Origin: Rhizophlyctis rosea
Lineage: Eukaryota; Chytridiomycota; Chytridiomycetes; Rhizophlyctidales; Rhizophlyctidaceae
Length of the DNA: 10,144 bases
Direction: 5' to 3'
Assembly: GCA_027596075.1 (NCBI GenBank)
Contig: JADGJC010000684.1
Coordinates: forward strand, 1-10,144
Part shown: piece by piece, positions 1 to 8,672 of the stretch
Layout: each line of letters starts with the position of its first letter
Numbering within the stretch: the stretch's first letter is position 1
Made by a program: the position numbers and the translations under genes
The notes under the pieces: model-generated
Told to the model about the DNA's origin: nothing
The model's input: the letters and a program-made list of their open reading frames with translations, nothing else
Databases searched by the model: none

Positions 1-3000
1 CTAACACCTACGAGAATGCCGTCAACACTCACCGACATCCGCGTGATGATGTGTCATCAAACAGCTCGGAGAGGCCTCAAAAACCATCTTCTCTGCAATC
101 GAAATTTGCTCAGCATACGACCTCAGGCAGCAACCCGCATGGGCTGTCCCCGCAACGCGCTGGTATGCCAAGTCGAACACGGACGTTCAACGCCGGACCT
201 GTCGCGTCTGGGATACAGTTGAGATCAGTCAGCGAGCTATGTAAGGCCGTTGCCAACTACTTGTGCATTCCCTTAGCACTAAACTGGAAAATGAAGCGGA
301 CCGCTTTCGAAGAATGTTTACTTTTCCATACTTCAATGCGGTGCAGTCTGCTTGCATGGATGTGGTGCGTGGCGGTTGCTCGCTGGCAAGATATTGTGGA
401 TATACGTTTTGCTGATGATCGTAGCATAGGTGATGAAGTCGGATAAGAACTTTATTGTGAGCGGTATGTAATGGCTTTGTCAGCGGCGTCTTCACCGCCT
501 GGTCTCTGAGTTCTCGTCCAGCTCCTACCGGGTCGGGCAAGACGGTCATTATGGAGCTCGGTGAGTTTTCATTGCTCATATCCTAGACGATCAATGCTGA
601 TGGCGATCGATTGCAGCGATCATTAGGCTTTTGATGGGAACCGACGGCGAAAATGCAAAGATTGTTTACATGGCGCCGACCAAAGCGCTATGTAGCGAAC
701 GCAGCCGGGACTGGCAGCAGAAATTCAGGAGTTTGGGAATCAATTGTGAGTACGAAACAAGTTTTTTGTGGTACCGCCAAACACAACTGATGGAGACCGC
801 TTGGCCAGGCAATGAGCTCACAGGAGATACTGATCACGCGCACATGGCGGAAGTACAAAGGAGCAATGTCATGTATGGCTCGCGTTTGGTTGAATCGCTG
901 ACGATAGAGTGCTAATCCCCGCATGCAGCATCACTACACCGGAGAAGTGGGACTCCATGACTCGGCGGTGGTCAGTAATGCTCGTGATATCTTCCAAACC
1001 TCCAAATTTTGATGCTAAAGGATTTGATAGGAGGGATCACAAGCATCTTATGGGACTTCTTCGTCTGTTCATGGTTTGTTTACGTGATGTCATTTTCAAT
1101 ACCTTCGGTCTGATCCAGAAACAGATAGATGAAGTGCACATGCTCAACGAGGCCGGACGTGGCGCGACTCTCGAGGTGGTAGTCAGTCGTATGCAGACCG
1201 TCAGTCTCGAGCTTCAGAATCAAGAGGTTGGAAGCGTGCATCGTGGGAAGCGGTTGCGGCTTTTGGCATTGTCAGCTACTGTCCCGAATATCGACGATAT
1301 TGCTGCATGGCTCAAAGAACCCTCGGGGGCACCAGCGGAGACCAAGTAGGACATTAATCGATCATACCTCGTCGATGTGCGCCATTCTGAATATAAGTTC
1401 TTCAGAATCTTTGGCGAAGAGTTCCGACCTGTGCAACTGCAGAAGGAAGTGCTGGCGTTCCCGGCAAATCCTCAGAAGCCGTTTGCTTTCGAGCATACAT
1501 TGAACTACAAGTAAGCCGGCTATCCAATCTGCATTTATTCACAACTTGGATAAACTAACCAGCCTTCGGCACCGACAGGTTGATGGAAGTCATCGAACGC
1601 GCATCAAAACAAAAGCCTACGCTGATTGTGAGTACGACGATAGGCGCGGCATAAGATTGATGCTCTGACATCCCGACTGCTCATCTACGATCATAGTTCT
1701 GTGCAACCCGGAAATCAGTCATAACCGCAGCGGAGCATCTTGTTGCAGACTGTACAAGCAGGATGGTCGGATCGGGTACGCATGGACCTCACCATCCGTT
1801 TGTCAAGAACTGGAGTCATTTTGAGAAGCTGCGTGCTCTCAAAGCGAGGCTGAGTGATAAGAAGCTGTGCGAGTTGATAACTCATGGCGTGGCTTTTCAT
1901 CATGGAGGTATGCGGTCACGTTGGGAATTGCGTATTATGGCTTTCGGGTTGTTTGACGTTCTGGAACGCATTTCAGGTGTGTCATATGAAGATAGACATT
2001 TGATCGAAGATAACTTCATGGAAGGAGGCGTGCTGGTCATCTGTAAGTACATGGATTGGTGTCGTCAGCATGGGTGGTCGGCCTCGCACTAACAGGCCAC
2101 TGACAGGCACCACGTCAACACTGGCAGTTGGGGTCAATCTTCCCGCCCATCTTGTCATTGTCAAGAACACCATGCACTACATCGGCACTCAGAATCTGGA
2201 GTACTCCGAGCTGGATATTATGCAAATGCTTGGGCGTGCTGGCCGACCTCAGGTATGTACAGGCTCCGCTCGCTGTCAACTACTGGTTTGACATAAAAGT
2301 ATCGGTAGTTCGATGATACAGGCACTGCTGTTATTATGACAAGTTTGGATAAGAAAGCCAAATATGAGGCTCTGATAACCGGCACGGAGATCATTGAGAG
2401 CAGGTATGTTCCTTTTCCTCGGCAATGCGACTGCGATTATTCAGAATTTCGTCCAGCTTGCACGACAACTTGATCGAGCACCTTAATGCCGAGGTCGGCT
2501 TGGGGACCATTGCGGATGTACCTTTGGCGATCGAGTGGTGAGCCTGGTCTATTTTCGGACAAAAGCACAACGTGCTCACAAACTTTGCGATCAGGCTCAA
2601 GTCGTCATTCCTCTACGGTAAGTCATCGCATAAGGCTCATCTTCAGACCAACGCCCATTGTCAGGCCTCAACTCCTGCCAAAGTCCGCATTCAGAAGAAT
2701 CCATCTCATTACAAGTTGAAGAATTGCACTGCATCCGAGGGCAAGCTTTCCGCTGAGCGAAGACTCGAGAGTGAGTGATGCAGCTGAAAGAACATTGTTT
2801 CCGTCAACCCTCACCTTCCCACAAAAGGCATATGCATGAAAGATTTGGAACTGCTCCAGCAGAACAATCTGGTGGCGAACAATCCTATCACTCACAAGCT
2901 CGAAGCAACTGGTACGTGAAGTATGATTTGCTCAGGTAGTGCCTGAACTTCCTACTGACGAAGGAACAGATTTTGGCAGAGCCATGGCCAAATACTACAT

Positions 3001-6000
3001 CAAGTACCAAACCGCCGTGACTATATTGCAAATGCCAGATCGCGCGTCGCTCGCGACGGTGGTATGTGCTCTGTCTTTCCTGCCCTAAAACATGCGCATT
3101 GGTAAATGCTTTTGACGCATAGCTGGAAACTTTGTGCCGCGCGGAAGAATTTGCCGAAATACGGTTCCATCAGGACAAGCAGCACTTGAATGCGCTCAAT
3201 AAGGATGCGTCTATCAGGTGAACAGCGGGACGGTGAGTTTTGACATTCGTGGAAGCTAACACGATTTTAGATTCCCTCTGAAGAAGCGAGTTGCCGCTGT
3301 GGCTGATAAAGTGAATTTGCTGATCCAAGTAGGGAACTTTTTCCTGCCCAGGCGTTTCGGACATGTCTAAACTTCATTGCAGTGCGCCCTCGGCACCGTT
3401 GCGTTTACCGAGCAAAGAACTGCATTGTCGATGTCGCAAGACACTAGTCTTATCATGCCTCATGCTTCGCGCGTCAGCCGATGTACGTAAGGGAGCGTTG
3501 CACTTCCGCGTGCTGCGTAACTGAATCTTCCTCCTCCTAGTTATGGTCGAAGTATGCCAAATCAAAGGGGACACGATCAGTTTGAGGAACGCGATCAATC
3601 TGTAAGTGCCAAGTTCATGAAGAGACAATTCATAGTTATTCACGATTGGAAAAGATCGCGCTGCCTAACTTGCAAAACCTGGGAGAATTCCCCGCTTTTG
3701 CTGAAGCAGATCGAGACGGTTGGACCTGCGCTGGCCAAGTCGCTCGCCACTGCGGGCATCAACACTTTCCAGAAATTGAAAGATTCGGATGCGAGGCGCA
3801 TTGAATTTGTGAGTATTCACTGTTGTGTGTATGGATGCATAATAGCTAATAAAGGTCACAGGCGGCAAATCGAAATCCTCCTTTCGGAAACAAAGTATGT
3901 GCCGAAGGCAGTCGCGCCCAACTTCTTCAGCTCATCATATTTTAGGTATTGGACTGGGTGAATGCGTTGCCGCAATTTCGATTGAAGATTTCCCAGGTAT
4001 GTGAGACGGAATGGGGAAGGAAGTGCACTGGAGTATTGACAGCACGATTAGTACAAAGATCTTTCACGCCCGCGAGACATCGAACTGTACATTGAAGTTG
4101 GTTTAGTGAACGCAACGACTGCTCGCATCTATAGCAAGAATCGTCGTCAAGGTGGTGTTACATTCTTGGCGAGCACATCCGACAATGTTTTCATCGACTA
4201 CCGGCACTTTTTGTGAGTTTGCCCTTCGACTTCATGTTGTCCAAAGTCCATTGCTGATGCATGGAAATCAGCATGAAGAGGGTTCAAGAAGGGCTGAATT
4301 TCAAGATCCGAACGACGATGGGAACGCCAAATCAGAAGATCAACTGCTCATTGCTTGCGGAAGACTTCGGTGAGAAATGAGTAGGATTTTTTTGTGGTTG
4401 GGGTATTTGTTCATTTTCTTGATTGCAGTGGGTATCGATTTGCATGAGGAGGTCGATCCACATATCGATGCAAAAGCTTTCAGAGGAGCACGACCTGCAA
4501 AAACTCAGCAATCACAGGTATGGCCCATATGGACTATCGCTGACTCTCTCTCTGACCCCGCACGTAGCCCCGAACGGGATTGAAGCCGGTACCGTCAGCA
4601 AACCAAAGCATCGGATCCGATTTCGAAATCAAAGCTCCTATCCATGCGACGAGGCCCGTTCCCGAATTGGCAAGCGACCACAGTCCAAGTCGTGAAACTG
4701 ATTACGATGGTGCACTGGGCAATTCCATCGATTGGGAGGATATTAACATTGAAGAGATGCTGAAAGGTATATGGGTTGCAGTTTGGTGCATTCGTCAATA
4801 CTGCTCACACCTTTCAACAGATGTTGAGGACCCGCCTCCCCTACCGCCCCCGCTGAAATTTGGCGACGGTCCAACCCAACACCTCGCGACGGTGGATGTG
4901 CCTGATCGAAGTGCACCATACCGTACTGGAGTTTCTGGAGGGGGAGACGCAAACGGCACACAGCATGGTCGTCCCAATGGAATGGCTCGCCCTCCCGTTG
5001 AGAAGAAGTCCTCGAATGAAAACAAACCACCTGCATATCAATCATATGCCTTCAACTCCGATGACGAGGGCGACGACATTTTTGATCTCAGTAACAGCTT
5101 CCATCGTCCGCAACCGAGCGGTGTTCATGATAGGAGCCAGTTCAACAGCTCGAAGAATGATCTGGATGAGGGCGACGATGGCGGTTTGCCAAATGGTAAC
5201 GTCCCGTGCGCTCACAGGTGCAAAAACAAACGCAGGTCAGTAGTTGAATAGGATAATCCACTGAAGATGTGTTGACTGTTTGGTTCTTGAAGGTGCGAAC
5301 ATCGATGCTGTAAGGAGGGCGTGCCACCGAAAGTGGCAAGGAAACGGAAGCACCTTCGCCAAATGAACGACATGGAGGATGAGTTTGCCGCTGGTGGCAG
5401 TCAACAGTTCACTGCCAACGTTTCCAAGCGCGTGAAAGTCGGTCACGCATCGCAGGATCGGCGGGAAGTGTCGAGCGGGAAGAATGGGTTGCCGTCTGAT
5501 TTCGTGGACGACCACGAGATGGGAGAGGAGGGAGCAGGCTCGTCTCAGATGCAAGATGCACAGAGGCATGATGAGACGTCCTGGTTGCAAAGCGACGATG
5601 AAGGGAACGAATTCCTTGATTTGGAGGCGCGGGAGCACAACGAGGGCGAATACGAGGAGGAAATTGACGGGGAGTTTGATGGGTGGCTAGTCAGCGACTC
5701 TGAGCCTGTTTTCGCAGAAGCCGAGGGGGACTCTTGTGAATCGTCGTCGTATTCGCAATATGATCGGAGCACGAAAAGGCAATGGACTGAGAAGGAACCC
5801 AGTGTTGAGCAAAGCGACGGAGATCCGGAACATGAGACTCCATTGAAAAGACGGCGGTTGGTAAAGAAGAGGACGATTGTTGTAACTAGTGAGGATGAAG
5901 CCGACGGTAAGGATTGGAACCTTTCTAATTCTACTATTTCGTCCGCCATCTCATGAAGGCGCAAATTAGAACCAGTCAGTCAAACCATTCTCGGAAATAC

Positions 6001-7008
6001 GCCACCACCGCGGCGTGAGCAGAACTTGAAACATGTCCTCGGTCTTGAGGTCGCCAACCCATTCGTAGTGAAAACCGATTTGGAGCGATTACAAGAGCTT
6101 CATGAGCGCTCCACCTCAAGCAGCATCAAACCTTGGGAGGGAAAGAGGTCAACACAAGCTAGATCATTGAAACCCGATGTGCGCGATCAATCGACATCGT
6201 CCACTTTGACGACACGGTTGATTGAAGCAAAGCAAACAGCACCTGCGACTGAAGCAAAAGCTCCCACCCGGTTGCAATGGCCAGAGCTCGATGAACTGAA
6301 GAAGCTGCATGAGCGAACGTCCTCTCAAGCACGGGCCGCAGAATCGTCAACAAAGCGTGATGATAGTCTTCCGAACACCGATCCTACTACATCATTCCTC
6401 GTCAGCCCTTCGCCAACGCCACCTCCGTCACAAAAGTCAGAGGCGGGCATCAACATTTCTGCTGCGTCGAATACGGAGCGTCAGCCTAACAATGTGGAGA
6501 TACTGCGTCGCACGGGTTCAGAAACACTCCTTGCAAGAAGGAAAGACATTCCAGAGGCGAACGGAGAGATGCTGGAGCCTCATTTCGACAATGACGATGT
6601 TCAGACAGATCAGGTCGCACCATCATCCCAGGCTGCGGCACAACGTGAACTCGTCAGTCCACAGAACATGCATCAAACGTCGACCACGCCGGCCAACGAC
6701 ACAAAATCGGGTCGTCAGCGTGCAGGGGTGTTGGATATGGACGTTGCTCGCGCCAATATGGGATTGTTCTTGAAGACCGTCAGGGTGGAAGATATCTGTC
6801 AGAATGGGTTTGGATCATCTGGGGTGGGGAATGTTAGTGGGAAGGAATCTGCGATGGCGGGGGGTGATGAGACGAATGCGACACGGAGCTCAGGCGATGC
6901 ACAGGGGTAAGCGTTGAGAAATTCGTGGTCCATCTCTTTGGGAGGAAGCAACATATTGACAGAATTGGTTTCCGACAGTTCCGGCAAAAGCACATCGCAC
7001 ATGAGTGA
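1..7008 (+). CDS. HFM1: Meiotic DNA helicase Mer3/HFM1 (5' partial, 35 exons)
   Basis: This is a Ski2-like superfamily 2 DNA helicase of the Mer3/HFM1 family, which in other species stabilises D-loops and promotes class I meiotic crossovers in the nucleus. Counting residues from base 3, I see motif I APTGSGKT (114-121), motif Ia [10 protein letters not shown], motif Ib TTPEKWDSM, motif II IDEVH (220-224), motif III SAT (269-271), FCATRK (345-350), VGVNLPAH, and motif [12 protein letters not shown] (476-485). A winged-helix/ratchet region (about 486-640), a Sec63 region with a helix-hairpin-helix (about 757-795) and an Ig-like domain (about 824-940) follow. A Cys/His zinc finger lies at 1135-1150. 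The last 525 residues are low-complexity and acidic, with a basic NLS-like stretch [11 protein letters not shown] (1327-1337). The frame is open to the window edge, so the start codon is probably upstream; the first in-frame ATG is at 165. From memory, yeast Mer3 is 1,187 and human HFM1 1,435 residues, so this tail is long. The identity is firm; a few splice sites are not. Confidence 0.93.
5057..5623 (+). repeat. Two copies of an acidic SDDEG motif in the Mer3 tail
   Basis: The copies are [11 protein letters not shown] (5057-5089, residues 1085-1095) and [11 protein letters not shown] (5591-5623, residues 1244-1254), about 159 residues apart on either side of the zinc finger. Each is an acidic run leading into two hydrophobic residues and Asp-Leu. 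The resemblance is at the protein level. Their role is unknown; they look like short linear interaction motifs. Confidence 0.6.
5203..5320 (+). other. Mer3-type zinc finger split by intron 32
   Basis: Residues CAHRC (1135-1139) end one exon and CEHRCC (1145-1150) open the next, with KNKRR between them. The joined pattern, two Cys/His clusters separated by a short basic linker and followed by KEGVPPK, matches what I know of the C-terminal zinc finger of Mer3/HFM1 proteins. Reading straight through intron 5236-5292 hits TAG at 5249-5251, so only the spliced form has the complete finger. In-frame continuation of both halves supports the splice. Confidence 0.8.
6077..6325 (+). repeat. Two copies of an L..L..LHER motif in the Mer3 tail
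   Basis: The copies are [14 protein letters not shown] (from 6080, residues 1386-1399) and [13 protein letters not shown] (from 6287, residues 1455-1467), 69 residues apart. Both have leucines every third residue, then an identical LHER and a Ser/Thr-rich end, which suggests a short amphipathic helix used twice. The flanking sequence is disordered. The function is unknown. Confidence 0.65.
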
Positions 7009-7337
7009 GGACCTACGTCACATCAGAAGCGTCTTTGATGGTTTGTTTTGAAAGGATCTTCTGGGAGCGGTGTTCAAAGAGCAGGACAGTTTAGCATAAC
7101 GGTAGCACGAGAAAAGCATCGTGTGTTAGAAGATACTGTGTCTGAATAGTAGTTTGTAGATAGCAATATAGTCCATTGTAACAGGGACCTAATATGCTGA
7201 ACCGCTGGCGCCCTGTTGTTGAATCTCCTTTTGCAAAATCGGTCGGAGAGGCAACACAAAATGAGCATGCCCGTCCTCATCAAAAAGGAAGAACTTGTCC
7301 ATGTGGTATATTAAACAGAAAAGACCACCAAAATGCA
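7009..7337. other. Convergent intergenic region between HFM1 and ARPC3
   Basis: These 329 bases separate the 3' ends of two genes that face each other and should hold both 3' UTRs. I see no canonical AATAAA on either strand and no coding frame resembling a family I know. A tRNA A-box-like string at 7092-7102 is followed by a 5-bp hairpin (CACGA 7106-7110, TCGTG 7119-7123), but no matching T-arm or acceptor stem was found. Confidence 0.5.
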
Positions 7338-8117
7338 CTAAACTTGAGTTCCGACATTGGGCAAGCCCATGAACTTTCTCTTCGAGAAACTCATCCACCA
7401 CTTGCTCGGTCTGTCACCGTCGTACACGCGGGCTGGGAGACGAACCGCCAACTCTTGGCGCAGTTGGCTCAAATATTGCTTCAAGTTATCTATTAATGAC
7501 AGGGCGAGACGCGGGCGTCAATGTTAGCGTCGACTGTCCTTCCAGCGTACATATATCGATCTAAAAGTGAACAATACGCACCAGCATCCTGCCGACTCGC
7601 CGGCTTCTCATACAGGGCGTTCAATGGAAAATTGGAGTCCCCAGGGATAGCGAAATTCTGGACAGCGTGCGTCGCCAAAGTCCTTTGTCCTTCTATCAGC
7701 GACGGGTTTTTCGCGAGTTTGGCCAAGCATTCCTGAATGAAGAGGATCAGGTAGATGAGGACGCGGTCTGCGTTTCCTTTGATTTCGAAGTTGCGGAAGA
7801 AGCAGTTTGCGCGGAAGAGGCCGATTGCTTCGTCGATGATGTCGTCTTGCGCGGGGTCGACTGAATTGGGGGAGGGAGGGCTTAGTCATGAGTGCCGGGA
7901 GCCACTGTGGGGATGTTTGGAGAAACATACGGGAAGTTGGTGCAGGACCGCGGATTTTGGTTTTGATGGGTAGGAGGGCCATGTTACCGATGGAGCGGAA
8001 CTCGCCCTCGTTGAATGCTGAGTGATAGGCCTATTCTTTGGTTGTTAGTATGCGAGAAGTTTGACCGTTTGTGCTGCATCTTTCATAAGTAAACACAAAA
8101 CGTCAACATACAGGCAT
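7338..8117 (-). CDS. ARPC3: Arp2/3 complex subunit 3 (p21-Arc)
   Basis: This gene encodes the 21-kDa subunit of the seven-protein Arp2/3 complex, which nucleates branched actin filaments in the cytoplasm at sites such as endocytic patches. Exons on the minus strand are 8117-8112, 8030-7931, 7860-7582 and 7489-7338, with three GT-AG introns of 81, 70 and 92 bases. The spliced frame starts MPAYHSAFNEGEF and contains IGNMALLPIKTKIRGPAP (17-34), IIDEAIGLFRANCFF (43-57), FPLNALYEKPASRQ (113-126) and PSKWWMSFSKRKFM (156-169), all hallmarks of the p21-Arc family. The product is 178 residues, which as I recall is also the length of the human protein. It is complete, with no breaks. It faces away from the F-box gene across a shared promoter region and converges on HFM1. 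Confidence 0.95.
8112..8117 (-). other. ARPC3: Six-base first coding exon of ARPC3
   Basis: Only ATG CCT (Met-Pro) precedes the first intron, whose donor is GTATGT (8111-8106) and whose acceptor is AATAG ending at 8031. The next exon resumes in phase with Ala-Tyr-His-Ser, giving the family-typical N-terminus MPAYHS. That match makes this start preferable to the in-frame internal Met at residue 19. Confidence 0.85.
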
Positions 8118-8672
8118 TGTGGAAAGCGTGCTAGAAGTGAAAGTATCCCACGTAAATAAGAAAACCAAAGATGAAGACTGTTGATATGAGACGTTGGGGC
8201 GGTTAGTGTTTGTTGCACTACAAGAGCTTGCAAGGTCGAAGGTGGGGAGGTGGAGACACGCCAAGTTTCTTGGCACGTACCTAGCAATAACAGTCGCCTG
8301 GAAAAGAAAAGGAGGACCAGCAGGACGAGTAGAAGGGACAGTATTTGGGTTGAGAAGGAAAAGGGACTTTCGAGCATGCGCCGGATAGGAAGTCAGTCAA
8401 TGAGGGGTGAAGGCGTGCCGTTAGATGTGTTGCAAGATGGAAGATGGCGAAGGGCAAGGCAGGAAGGCAAGGGTTGGTTTGTTGGTCCTGGGGTGTATTT
8501 GTGTTACCGAGAGGATGTCTATGTGCTTAATTAACCAGGATGTCCCGGCACGTGACTCGGATCAGGACTTGGATGGCCCCCTTGGACTCCTTTCCCATAA
8601 AATGCACCCCTCACAACCGGCCATGAATTCATCTTGTTGCAAATTCAAACGCGAAAACAAGAACAGATCTCA
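8118..8672. promoter_or_regulatory. Divergent promoter region of ARPC3 and the F-box gene
   Basis: This 555-base gap lies between two divergently transcribed genes and I find no convincing gene in it. On the F-box side there is an E-box CACGTG at 8549-8554 (CACGTGAC in context) and a TATA-like CATAAAAT at 8596-8603, about 70 bases before the ATG. On the ARPC3 side, bases 8300-8316 are purine-rich, so pyrimidine-rich on the transcribed strand, as is common near fungal start sites. A possible 5' UTR intron of ARPC3 runs from 8280 (donor GTACGT) to 8131 (acceptor TTCACTTCTAG); this is a guess. A 6-bp inverted repeat, GCCAAG/CTTGGC, lies at 8260-8274. Confidence 0.4.

Larger units (their letters stand above)
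1..7008 (+). other. Exon-intron map of the Mer3/HFM1 gene
   Basis: Exons read by eye, phase-checked end to end: <1-240, 297-364, 430-463, 522-560, 617-745, 809-872, 929-970, 1031-1073, 1125-1345, 1406-1510, 1579-1627, 1697-1907, 1977-2042, 2107-2252, 2309-2403, 2457-2537, 2595-2617, 2684-2770, 2828-2911, 2970-3061, 3123-3217, 3271-3328, 3383-3482, 3541-3601, 3655-3808, 3862-3894, 3946-3996, 4052-4212, 4272-4369, 4429-4517, 4568-4766, 4821-5235, 5293-5906, 5970-6906, 6963-7008. All 34 introns are GT-AG, 50-69 bases long. Acceptors were chosen to restore family motifs; several end in AAAG or GAAG rather than CAG (for example at 296, 2683, 2827, 3654 and 5292). The least certain are the acceptor at 1124 (1118 would add Lys-Gln before IDEVH) and the last two introns. 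Confidence 0.75.

Noticed and set aside
1113..1124. Alternative acceptor at 1118 adding Lys-Gln before IDEVH
   Set aside because: It stays in frame, but the family normally has a hydrophobic residue directly before IDEVH, which the acceptor at 1124 gives (LFM-IDEVH). NAGNAG-like use of both cannot be excluded.
1347..1349. In-frame TAG in the Mer3 helicase core after ETK, suggesting a pseudogene
   Set aside because: A canonical intron, 1346-1405 (acceptor TTCTTCAG), removes it and restores the family-typical [12 protein letters not shown] in phase.
5249..5251. TAG stop that would end Mer3 before the acidic tail and make the tail a separate gene
   Set aside because: It lies inside intron 5236-5292; splicing completes the zinc finger and continues in phase into the tail.
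5237..5964. Long open frames on the minus strand opposite the Mer3 tail (up to 139 codons)
   Set aside because: They are antisense shadows of a Ser/Asp/Glu-rich coding region with no recognisable domain.
7081..7150. Candidate tRNA gene
   Set aside because: It has an A-box-like string and one hairpin, but the loop is 8 bases and there is no T-arm, B-box or acceptor stem pairing.
8260..8274. Inverted repeat GCCAAG-TTT-CTTGGC as terminator or operator
   Set aside because: A 6-bp stem in a eukaryotic promoter region is expected by chance, and no paired or repeated copy was found.
8045..8377. A 110-codon minus-strand open frame with a leucine-rich start resembling a signal or membrane segment
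   Set aside because: It overlaps the ARPC3 first intron, start codon and leader. The leucine-rich run comes from the pyrimidine-rich promoter strand, and the ARPC3 model explains the coding part.
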